In this document: piece by piece, positions 1 to 8,300 of the stretch
Layout of the letters: the number at the start of each line of letters is the position of its first letter
Position numbering within the stretch: the first letter of the stretch is position 1
NCBI GenBank assembly: GCA_016932295.1
Contig: JAFGDC010000002.1
Location: forward strand, 1 to 20,130
Reading direction: 5' to 3'
DNA length: 20,130 nt
From: a candidate division CSSED10-310 bacterium
GTDB lineage: Bacteria > CSSED10-310 > JAFGDC01
Notes under the pieces: model-generated
What the model saw: only the letters and a program-made list of their open reading frames with translations
The model's database searches: none
What the model was told of the DNA's origin: nothing
Position numbers and translations under genes: made by a program

Positions 1-1981
1 GGGCTTCCGGAGGCTCTTCGCGGATCGGCTCCTGCATGGCCATCATCCTGCGTTCCGGCGGGGTCTCGCTCAACTCTATGCAGGACAAGGTCTCCAGCAA
101 ACGAGGCAGGACTTTTACCAATCCCGCATCATATTTTCGCACGTTCTCACCCCAACCAGTGCTTTGCATGATCCGATGCATCTCGTCACCGTCCCGCACC
201 CGGCTCAATCCCGCCGCCATCTCCACCTTGCTGAATTTAGATCCGATCAGCTTGCTCAATTCGATGGCCAGGGGTGAAAATTCGATATGCAGGTCCTGCA
301 CATGAGCCAGATCGCGCAGATACGCCAAGCCATGGTTGTCCGCGGCGGTGCCCTGAATGAACGTCTCATAGATCAGATCGGCACCACATTTCTGCTCCTC
401 TTTCGGCTGCTCCTGACCCTTTTCGAGGCTGGACAACTGGATTTCCTCGAGGTAACCGCGGCGCTTGAGATCCCGCAGCAACTCGAGGATGCCGGGGGTG
501 TATGGATGGTGATCGTCAATGCGGACGATCCGAACGTCATTGTCGGCGAGATACAGGAAATCATCCTCGATGAGCGCTCTGGCCACCGCCAGTGCGCGAT
601 CGGTGGGTACCGACTTGCCGGACTCCACCAGATCGACCCGTGCCTCCAGGCCGCCATCGTCGTTCACCAGGTCCTCGTCCACTTCCGATTCTTCATCGCC
701 AGCGACCTCCCCGATGGCGGCGCGCCTGAAGGAAGTGATGTTGAGATCGTCATACGTGGCGGTTACCAGAAAGGCGGTCTCTGGATCCGCCAGGCGCAGC
801 CGGACCGAGGCGACACCGGCATCATCGGTACGGGCTTCAACCACCCTCGCAGCGGCGCCGGCAGCGTTCTCCAATATGCCATCACCCTTTTCCAGGCTAA
901 ACACGACCGCCAGATCGCGTACGGGGCTGCCATGCTCGTCGCGCGCCACATGCACGGTCAACATCCCGTCGGTATCCCCCCCGAGTTCGGTGACCACACG
1001 TGCCTCGATCTCACCATAAAGGGCGATGAGTGACTGAAATCCTTCTTCCAGCGTGCCGCACGCCTGACTGGACAGGCGATTCCCCAGGCTGGCGCGGAAG
1101 GCATGCATCTCCTCGACTGCCGGTCGCATCGCATCCGCAGACAGTGTACGCAGATCCGTATCTGCCCGGGAAGACAGAGAATCGCGCCACTCAAACAGGA
1201 GTTTCAGGTTACGGGCGACAATGGTGACCACTTCCACAAGCGCCACCGGCATGAAGTCGAAATGATAGGCGAGACGTCCCTTGCCGCCGAAGTCCATGCG
1301 GTTGGCCTCATCCACCGCCAACCTGGCCTCCACGTCATTCTGCGGAATCTCGTCGAGAATGCGCCACTTGACCTGCCGGCCGAGCACCTCGAACAGGCGC
1401 TCCCGGAGCCGGACCGTGGCGCTACCCTGAAGAAAATCCTGGAATTCTTTTTGGATGGCCGGCTCTAATCCATCAGCCACCATCTGGAGCCACCCGTTCA
1501 CCAGGTACATGACGCGGCGGGCCGCCTCGATCTCGTACGGTCCGCGGCGGTCCACCACCGACTTGCCGAAGGCAATCAGCCTGGTGACCAACAGTCGCCA
1601 GGCATCATCGAAGGAATCCATGGTGCCGCGCACCAGCTGCAGCATACGGTCGGTTTCCGCCGCCAAGCCGTTGCGCGCCGCGATCTCCCAGTCGTGTGAA
1701 ATTCTGGTCATCCGCAGCCGGGCAGTCAGGGCATCGATAGGGAAATCCGGCAGGTAGACATCCGCGCCCCGGTGGACCACGAGGTGGCGCAATCCTTGTT
1801 GATAATTGACGAAATCGAACTGGTACTCACGGCCATAGACCGCCTCGCGGCCGGGGGACAGTGACTGAATCCAGGCGGCATAGAAGGCATTGGACGCGAT
1901 GGTATCCAGATCGCCGCCGCCTTCCTTGCCGATGCCGTCGACACAACCCTTGCCGTGGATGATGAATATTTTCTTGCGCAT
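1..1981 (-). CDS. Large protein with Ig-like insert and DHH-phosphoesterase-like region (3' end outside window)
   Basis: The reading frame is open from an ATG at 1981 to the window edge (660 codons, no stop), so the C-terminus is missing. A GAGGG Shine-Dalgarno (1986-1990) lies 4 bases before the ATG. The N-terminus (MRKKIFIIHGKG) has no signal peptide and looks like a first beta-strand and loop of an alpha/beta fold. Residues about 340-415 resemble a bacterial Ig-like (Big) domain. An acidic linker follows (GDEESEVDED), and then residues about 465-600 contain IDDHHPY (488-494), CGADLIYE and LRDLAHVQD. Their order recalls DHH-family phosphoesterases, where DHH and a later Asp bind metal. The first DHH-family motif (DxD) is not evident, so the fold assignment is inference. 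The combination of an Ig-like domain with a DHH-like region in a protein lacking a signal peptide is odd. I do not recognise the whole protein. Confidence 0.9.
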   Translation of the reverse strand, partial: MRKKIFIIHGKGCVDGIGKEGGGDLDTIASNAFYAAWIQSLSPGREAVYGREYQFDFVNYQQGLRHLVVHRGADVYLPDFPIDALTARLRMTRISHDWEIAARNGLAAETDRMLQLVRGTMDSFDDAWRLLVTRLIAFGKSVVDRRGPYEIEAARRVMYLVNGWLQMVADGLEPAIQKEFQDFLQGSATVRLRERLFEVLGRQVKWRILDEIPQNDVEARLAVDEANRMDFGGKGRLAYHFDFMPVALVEVVTIVARNLKLLFEWRDSLSSRADTDLRTLSADAMRPAVEEMHAFRASLGNRLSSQACGTLEEGFQSLIALYGEIEARVVTELGGDTDGMLTVHVARDEHGSPVRDLAVVFSLEKGDGILENAAGAAARVVEARTDDAGVASVRLRLADPETAFLVTATYDDLNITSFRRAAIGEVAGDEESEVDEDLVNDDGGLEARVDLVESGKSVPTDRALAVARALIEDDFLYLADNDVRIVRIDDHHPYTPGILELLRDLKRRGYLEEIQLSSLEKGQEQPKEEQKCGADLIYETFIQGTAADNHGLAYLRDLAHVQDLHIEFSPLAIELSKLIGSKFSKVEMAAGLSRVRDGDEMHRIMQSTGWGENVRKYDAGLVKVLPRLLETLSCIELSETPPERRMMAMQEPIREEPPEA

Positions 1982-2010
1982 GCCGCCCTCGCTTGCTGGG
2001 GTGAAGACCC

Positions 2011-2039
2011 AGTATAGTGACTCGACGGCCGCTCGTCCA
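2011..2039 (-). promoter_or_regulatory. Putative sigma70-type promoter for the 1-1981 gene
   Basis: On the minus strand TGGACG (2034-2039) and TATACT (2011-2016) are separated by 17 bases. The -10 box matches consensus at five of six positions and the -35 at four of six. It would give a leader of roughly 20-25 bases before the ATG at 1981. This is a match by eye; the phylum's sigma-factor consensus is unknown. Confidence 0.4.
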
Positions 2040-2157
2040 CGCCAGTCCGGGCGGCCTTTGACCCGGCTGGAGCCTTCGCGTCTGCTCGGAGCCTGGTTCG
2101 CCTCCTCCCTGTCGTTTTACCTGTCTGTACCTGTTCGCAGTACCCGGCGCCGGCAGG

Positions 2158-3669
2158 TTACAGCGTGGAGAAGCCAGCCATGTCCACGTTGCTGACCATG
2201 GTTCCCACGTCACCAGGGGCGGTGATGACCATCCAGAAGGCGGCGGAGGGGATGGGAGCGACGCCCCCCGGCCAGGTAAAATCCAGCAGGTTCACGGCCA
2301 AGGCCTGGGAACCAGGCAGGCTGAGCGGCACTGCCTCCACAACGGTACTCCAGGTCGGGAAAAAAAAGTACTCGCCAAATACCTCCAACACCAGGTACAG
2401 ATCACCGTTCACGACCGGTGTGTCGGGAGTCTCGATCTTGAGCCGGAGGACGAAACGATCGCCGGCGCTGAAGACCGTATCATTCAGCAACACCATGACA
2501 GTGGTGGTTTCGACGACCTTTTTCGCGAGCCATACCAGCCCGTGATCGACAAAGGCGATCCGGGGACGGCCCAGCTTGTCATGGGCGAGGGCACAGGTCA
2601 GTGGCACAGAGGGTCCCCAGACGTCCTCGTACTGCCACTGGACTCCTTGCCTGACCGCGTAACGCAGCATGCCGGCGCCATCGATGATATACGCGATCGC
2701 GGGCCTCAGATCCGGCCGGAGGCTCAGGGAAGCGCTCCAGGCGGCGCCGCTGGTGGAGTCCACCGTCGTCATCGACCAGGCTGCTCCGTCATGGACCGCG
2801 CAGGCCAGGTGATTATCGACCTGATAGCACAGAAACCTGTCACCGTTCGGGGTCATGGCCGCCGAAACCCAACCGCCGATCGCACCGGCGGCGACGACCT
2901 CGTTGCTCCAGGTCGAACCGGTCAACCGTGACCAAATCACCTCGTTCGAACCACGCCGCTGACTGGCGATGTTTGGCGTGCCGTCGAAGTCCAGCATCAG
3001 ACAGGGGAACCAACCGGGATCACCGGTCGTGTCAACCTCCATGGTTGACCAGCCGGCGCCGTTGCGCGTGTCGTAGGCAAGCGATCCCATGCCGGTCCTG
3101 ACCAAACGCGGATAACCGTCCGCCGCCACCTGTATATCAAGGCAGCGCTTGTCCACCGCGGCCGTCGCGACGCCGAAAGCCGTCTCCTCGCGTTCCCATG
3201 TGTCATTCCGATTGACGGCGTACCGTACCCGGTTCAACGGTGGGTAATGATGCGCGATATGGGGCCGGCCATCGCCATCAAGCGACAAGGCCACGTTCCA
3301 TCCGGCGCTGGATTGACCATCCGCCAGCGCCCGTTCAATCCCGCTTTCATCCAGGAAGGCGTAACGCAGCGTGCCATTGGTGGCGTCTCGATAGGCCAGA
3401 TGCGTGCCGTCCAGGGAATCCACGGCGATGTCCAGGGCGCCGTTGTCGTTGGGACGATAATCCACCTGGTGAATTTCCCAGTCACCCCGGATGATGGCGC
3501 AGTCATCCAGGAAAAAACCGGCGGCTTCCCCGATCCATCCGGCGCCAAGACCGGACCCGTGACGCGCATGATCCGTGGGCGCCGCCGGGGTGCCGGTGAA
3601 ACCATACAGGGCGGTAATCGCCACGCAGGTGATCACCGCAGGAAACTGGACGGAATTACGAAAAATCAT
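2158..3669 (-). CDS. Secreted beta-propeller-like repeat protein with shared C-terminal module
   Basis: The protein has 503 residues. I chose the ATG at 3669 because GGGAGG (3676-3681) sits 6 bases upstream and the product then begins with a typical signal peptide (MIFRNSVQFPAVITCVAITA, cleavage near residue 29). An in-frame ATG at 3759 would bury that signal. Residues about 70-390 consist of loosely repeated units of the form 'W-x-x-x-L-S-L-D-x-D-G-R-P-H-I-A ... L-R-Y-A' (for example ALSLDGDGRPHIAH, LSLRPDLRPAIAY, DKLGRPRIAFVD). These are spaced about 45-60 residues apart, as in BNR/sialidase-like propellers, but no catalytic residues are recognisable. The last 110 residues form a separate module (LLNDTVFSAGDRF, DLYLVLEVFGEYFFFPTW) homologous in pattern to the end of the protein at 17511-20130. 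It is probably periplasmic or extracellular; ligand unknown. Confidence 0.88.
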   Translation of the reverse strand: MIFRNSVQFPAVITCVAITALYGFTGTPAAPTDHARHGSGLGAGWIGEAAGFFLDDCAIIRGDWEIHQVDYRPNDNGALDIAVDSLDGTHLAYRDATNGTLRYAFLDESGIERALADGQSSAGWNVALSLDGDGRPHIAHHYPPLNRVRYAVNRNDTWEREETAFGVATAAVDKRCLDIQVAADGYPRLVRTGMGSLAYDTRNGAGWSTMEVDTTGDPGWFPCLMLDFDGTPNIASQRRGSNEVIWSRLTGSTWSNEVVAAGAIGGWVSAAMTPNGDRFLCYQVDNHLACAVHDGAAWSMTTVDSTSGAAWSASLSLRPDLRPAIAYIIDGAGMLRYAVRQGVQWQYEDVWGPSVPLTCALAHDKLGRPRIAFVDHGLVWLAKKVVETTTVMVLLNDTVFSAGDRFVLRLKIETPDTPVVNGDLYLVLEVFGEYFFFPTWSTVVEAVPLSLPGSQALAVNLLDFTWPGGVAPIPSAAFWMVITAPGDVGTMVSNVDMAGFSTL

Positions 3670-3817
3670 GACGTTCCTCCCGTGAACAAACAAACGGAAC
3701 CGGCGTTGACGATCGAAACCAGGAAAGATGCCAATCGAATACCCACAAGCCGGATACAACAGGTTACATCACTGAGTGTACTGACCTCGAGCCGGATGGT
3801 AAAGAAACTACCGGAAA
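3670..3817. other. Short intergenic spacer
   Basis: 148 bases between two minus-strand genes. The Shine-Dalgarno of the 2158-3669 gene is here (3676-3681). I see no convincing terminator for the upstream membrane-protein gene and no clear promoter, so the two genes may be co-transcribed. Confidence 0.5.
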
Positions 3818-5158
3818 TCACCGAACGAAGTCGGGGTCTGGGGCACCCGTCGGCCGGACCCGACCCAGTAATCGATGCAGGAATGAGCCATAGGCGGGAA
3901 GCCAGAGCACCATGGCCGGCATGATCAGCCGGTCACCTTGCCAGAACGAGATGCCCGCAGACAGGAAGATGATCCATGACATCACCAACAGCAGGCTGAA
4001 ATGCGGGAATCGTAGTCCGGGGCGCCGGCGGCGGGTGATCAGGAAGAGCAGCGGTATCATGCCATGGAGGCAGCAGTAGGCGGCGTTCGTGGTCTTGGCA
4101 TAGGTGGTGAGCGCCGGCTGTCGAGCGAGAAATGTCGGCGTATTGAGGAGATTCTGACGCAGGACGTTTTCGATGAACACCCACATGGAGACGGGGAATG
4201 TTTCCAGGAGGTAGCCGGCGGTCTCGGTGGTCGAGTAGCCGCGCACCGTTCGCAGGCCGTCGTAGTAATCCTCTCTGGTCATGATCTCACCCTTGTGCGA
4301 GATATCGAACAGCTTGCTGAGGTAGTATTCCCGCATGGTGTTGCGCCCGGTCATGGAGACCGTGAACCGGCCGTGCAGGTGATACATCAGGAACATCTGC
4401 AGGAGGACCGGAAGGCCGGCGGAGAGAATGGCGGGGAGCCGTTGCGGCGCCTTTCTGAAGATCACCAGACAGATTGACATGAACAGCAGCCAGTGCGTGA
4501 AGTACCCGGGCCTGGTGAGGGTGAGCAGGCTCAGCAGCACCACCAGCAGCACCGCCCGGCGAGTGGAGAGCCGGGTCATCCTGACCGGCGCCAGGATGGT
4601 GGTCCAGGCGGCCAGCAGCAGCATGGCGGTGGTTTCAGCCAGGGCATGGTATGTCTGGACAATGGCGGAGACATTACAGATAAAAACCAGGAAAGCAGCG
4701 GCGCCGATCCGCTCAGAACCCGAAAGGCGAACCGTGGTTGCACTCACCAGGTGAGCCGTGGCCAGCCACATCATCACCTGCAGAAGCCAGACGGCGCGCG
4801 GGTCGCTGGAAAGGGACCGGATGACGGCAAGGAGGAGCGGATACACCAGCGGGCGGACCGAGGTGGCACCGGGCGGTGCAGTCCGCACATCCCGCAGCCA
4901 GTCAGCACACTCCCTGTAACCACTGGAATCCGGTGTACTGTATACGAGTGATAAGGAGGTCGTGAAAAACCCTGTCCACAATCCAACCACTGCATAGACC
5001 GCCAGGGCGAGGCTGCTCCGGCGCAGGAGCCTGGCCCAGGCACACCCGCCCCATACTACCGGCGGTGCACAGGCGTTCGATGATGCCGGGGCGTGCCCGG
5101 TTGGACCGATTCGGCGGGTATTCACAGCCGTGGCTCGTTTGTTTCCCATTGCGTTCAC
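3818..5158 (-). CDS. Multi-pass membrane protein, GT-C glycosyltransferase-like (ArnT/PMT type)
   Basis: 446 residues from a GTG at 5158, or 443 from an ATG at 5149. Neither has a clear Shine-Dalgarno, so the start is uncertain. After a polar N-terminal tail of about 45 residues there are about ten hydrophobic segments (for example SLALAVYAVVGLWTGFF, AVLLVVLLSLLTLT, FSLLLVMSWIIFLSAGISFW). The first extracytoplasmic loop contains an acidic motif followed by a Tyr (YSTPDSSGYRECADW), and RPLVYP opens the next segment. Both are features of polyprenyl-phosphate-sugar-dependent GT-C enzymes such as PMT/ArnT (PF02366/PF13231-type). Such enzymes glycosylate lipids or exported proteins, and the Thr-rich surface proteins nearby would be plausible acceptors; this link is inference. 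It could also be a non-catalytic membrane protein with the same topology. Confidence 0.85.
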   Translation of the reverse strand: MNAMGNKRATAVNTRRIGPTGHAPASSNACAPPVVWGGCAWARLLRRSSLALAVYAVVGLWTGFFTTSLSLVYSTPDSSGYRECADWLRDVRTAPPGATSVRPLVYPLLLAVIRSLSSDPRAVWLLQVMMWLATAHLVSATTVRLSGSERIGAAAFLVFICNVSAIVQTYHALAETTAMLLLAAWTTILAPVRMTRLSTRRAVLLVVLLSLLTLTRPGYFTHWLLFMSICLVIFRKAPQRLPAILSAGLPVLLQMFLMYHLHGRFTVSMTGRNTMREYYLSKLFDISHKGEIMTREDYYDGLRTVRGYSTTETAGYLLETFPVSMWVFIENVLRQNLLNTPTFLARQPALTTYAKTTNAAYCCLHGMIPLLFLITRRRRPGLRFPHFSLLLVMSWIIFLSAGISFWQGDRLIMPAMVLWLPAYGSFLHRLLGRVRPTGAPDPDFVR

Positions 5159-5390
5159 AGGTTACCAGGACCGAAAGCCGGCGTCGACTGAAGAGGGACA
5201 CCGCGCACCTGATTTGAGCATACAGTTGCGGAGGGGGGCGATGTCCGTTCCGGGAGCGTGAAAAAAAATCCTCATCTTGTTGGTAATTAGGATCGCATAG
5301 TTTTATAGTGATATGAAACCGGCAATTTTTTCGAAAACTGGCCGTGATCAGTTTGGTGGTCGTGATGATCGTCGAGGAGGATATACACAA
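5159..5390. other. Divergent intergenic region
   Basis: 232 bases between the divergently transcribed membrane-protein gene (minus) and the giant surface-protein gene (plus). It contains a putative plus-strand promoter (5280-5309), an A-tract (5261-5268), the 10-base palindrome TTTTCGAAAA (about 5327-5336) and the Shine-Dalgarno at 5374-5380. No coding sequence is supported here. The frame is open from an ATG at 5313, but that start lacks a ribosome binding site and a signal peptide. Confidence 0.5.
5280..5309 (+). promoter_or_regulatory. Putative promoter of the giant surface-protein gene
   Basis: TTGGTA (5280-5285) and TATAGT (5304-5309) are separated by 18 bases, in an AT-richer pocket upstream of the 5391 start. 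It would give a leader of about 75 bases. It is a moderate match only. Confidence 0.3.
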
Positions 5391-8300
5391 ATGAAGCGGG
5401 TTCAAGACATTTTGACAATCGTGATGATCGGAGCGATGTTCTGTGCGATGGGGGCGGGTACACTGGCTGAATCCGCCCCGACAGTATTGCGGATCGAACC
5501 ACTGAACATCGACGATGCGGGCAGGGCGAACCGGAACGACACCTGCGAGGCCGCGCAAAGCGCGTTATTGAATCAGACCTACCAGGGATACATCGATCCA
5601 CAATATGACCAGGACTGGTACCTGGTCTCCCCGATGGGCAGCGGCACGCTCTCGGTGTCCCTGGATGTCCCCGGCGGTCAGGATTACGACCTGGAGCTGT
5701 ATGGTTCCTGTGGCAGCAGTGCCATGGCCGGCAGCTACAACGGTACCGGGGTGGACGAATTGTGCGAGATCAGCATGAGTATCACGAACGTGTACATCAA
5801 GGTCTATCCGTATCTTGGTTGCTGGAGCGCTTCCGAACCGTATCTGATGCGCGCGGACTGGGTGCCTTACGGCTCCAAGCCCAATCTGGCGCCGTATCAG
5901 CCCAGTGGCTGGTCCTATCCGATCGTGCCGAGTTCCGAAGAAGGCACCCACACGGTCAGCACCCTTTACGGGGGACAAACCACCTACATCGATTGGGCCA
6001 TCGAAAACAACGGCGACGCGGACGCCACCTCGACTTTTTATACGGAACTGTACATCGATGGAAGCTACATCACCAGGTGGCAGTCAACGGGCGGACTGCA
6101 AAGCGGCTACTACGCCTATATCGAGGATTACGCCAGGACCATCAGTTCGGGAAGCCATACCCTGCGGATTGTGACGGATGCCGACAACACTATCGACGAG
6201 GAGAACGAAAGCGACAACGAGTACTCCCGATCGTTCTACTGGGAAGCCAACAATCATAATCCAACATTGAACGGCGCGTACGTGACCCCTGACAGCGGCA
6301 ACTCCTCGACCAGCTTCACCTACCGGGTCACCTACACCGACCAGGACGGCGACTGGCCTGAACTCGCCGCCGTGTACATCGACGGTTCCCAGCACAGCAT
6401 GTCCCTGGAGAGCGGCAGCCCCATCGGCGGTGCGACCTATCGCTATGACACCACGGGCGCCGCGCTGGGAGAAGGTGGGCATTCTTTTTATTGTTATTTC
6501 ACCGACGGCAACGGCGGCTCCAGCCAGACTTCCGTCATCGATGAACCCACCGTGACCACCTCGGGCAACCAAAACCCACAATTATACAGCCCCCAGGTTT
6601 CCCCGCCGAGCGGCGATACCGGCACATCGTTTGTGTACACCGTGGTTTATCAGGATGCCGACGGCGACTGGCCGGCCATCGCCACCGTGCAGATCGACGG
6701 CACCGGCGGCCAGTATGAACACGTGATGGCCAATATCGGCGGCACTCCCACCAGCGGCGTGACCTATAGTTACCAGACCACCGGCGATCTACTGGGACCC
6801 GGTCAGCATATCTTCTACTGCTACTTCACCGATGGCCACGGCGGCTCCGCTCAGACCTCGGTCATCTCCGCACCCTATGTTGAAGGGAGCGGGACCAACA
6901 ACGATCCCGTCCTGAGCAGCGCCTACGTGAATCCCACATCGGGAGTTGTGGGCACGACCTTCACCTATTACGTGACGTACCAGGACCAGGACGGCGACTG
7001 GCCTGGCATGGCCACCATCGACATCGACGGGTACGGCGGTGGATACCAGCACGACATGAATTACCAGAGCGGCGATCCGGCCGGCGGTGCGGTGTACACC
7101 TACCAGACCACCGGTTCATCCCTCGGTACCGGTTCTCACTTTTTCTATTGCTTCTTCACCGACGGACAGGGCGGCAGCGCACAGACCGGGGTGGTGTACG
7201 ATCCCTATGTTTCCGATGGGAGCCCCAATCAGCCACCGGTCCTGAGCGATGCCTATGTAAGCCCCGGCACCGGAGACACATCGACGACATTCTCGTACTT
7301 CGTCACGTACCAGGATCCCAACGGTGACTGGCCGGGGGTGGCGACCGTGCAGATCGATGGTTCGGGCAGCGCCTATGAACACTACATGGACTACATCTCC
7401 GGCAGTCCCATGACCGGCGCCCTGTACAGGTACATCACCACCGGCGCCGCTCTCGGCATCGGGACACACGAATTTTACTGCTACTTTACCGATGGATTCG
7501 GCGGCGCGGACAACACCGATATCATCAACGAACCCACGGTGAATTCCTCGAATCACGAGCCCGTGCTCAGTAATCCCAATGTGCAGCCTTCCATCGGCAT
7601 ACCGACGACGATTTTCGTCTACCGGGTCACCTATCTTGACGTGGACGGTGACTGGCCATCACCGCCTACCGTGCAGATCGATGGCACAGGCGGACAATAT
7701 GAACATATCATGGGCTATGAAAGCGGCGATCCTCAGAGCGGCGCGGTGTATCAGTACCAGACGGACGGTGCCGGACTGGGACTGGGCACCCACCAGTTCT
7801 ACTTCTACTTCCAGGACGGCCAGGGCAGCAGCGCCCAGACCGATGTCATCGCCCAACCAACGGTAACGCAAGAAAACGTGGATCCGGTGCTCAGTTCCCC
7901 CAACGTTTCACCCGGCTCCGGATCGCCGGAGACAGTGTTCTCGTTCCGAGTGACCTATCAGGATGCCAACGGCGACTGGCCAGCCGTCGCCACCGTGCAG
8001 ATCGACGGCTCCGGCGGCCAGTATGAGCATGTCATGGGAGTGGAGAGCGGCGAGCCGGTGAACGGAGCGGTGTACAAGTATGACAGCCTGGGCGCCACTC
8101 TTGGAATCGGCGATCATTCCTTCTATTTCCTGTTCAGCGACGGACAGCGCGGCGCAGTCGAGACAGCCGTCATCAACGGTCCCACCGTAACCCCGGGCAA
8201 CACCCCACCGACCCTCGACAACAACTCTGTGCAACCGTCCTCCGGCACGACCAGCACCTCGTTCGAGTTTCTGGTCACCTATCATGACGTGGATGGGGAC

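Noticed and set aside
287..1033. 248-codon plus-strand open frame near the left edge
   Set aside because: The minus strand is open for 660 codons over the same bases, with a ribosome binding site and domain-like content; the plus frame has neither.
2144..2155. CCGGCGCCGG palindrome just past the stop of the 2158-3669 gene, as a terminator
   Set aside because: It is a self-complementary GC block without a loop or T-run, common by chance in GC-rich DNA.
3247..3924. 225-codon plus-strand open frame across two minus-strand genes
   Set aside because: It overlaps the well-supported signal-peptide protein and the end of the membrane protein, and has no recognisable motif.
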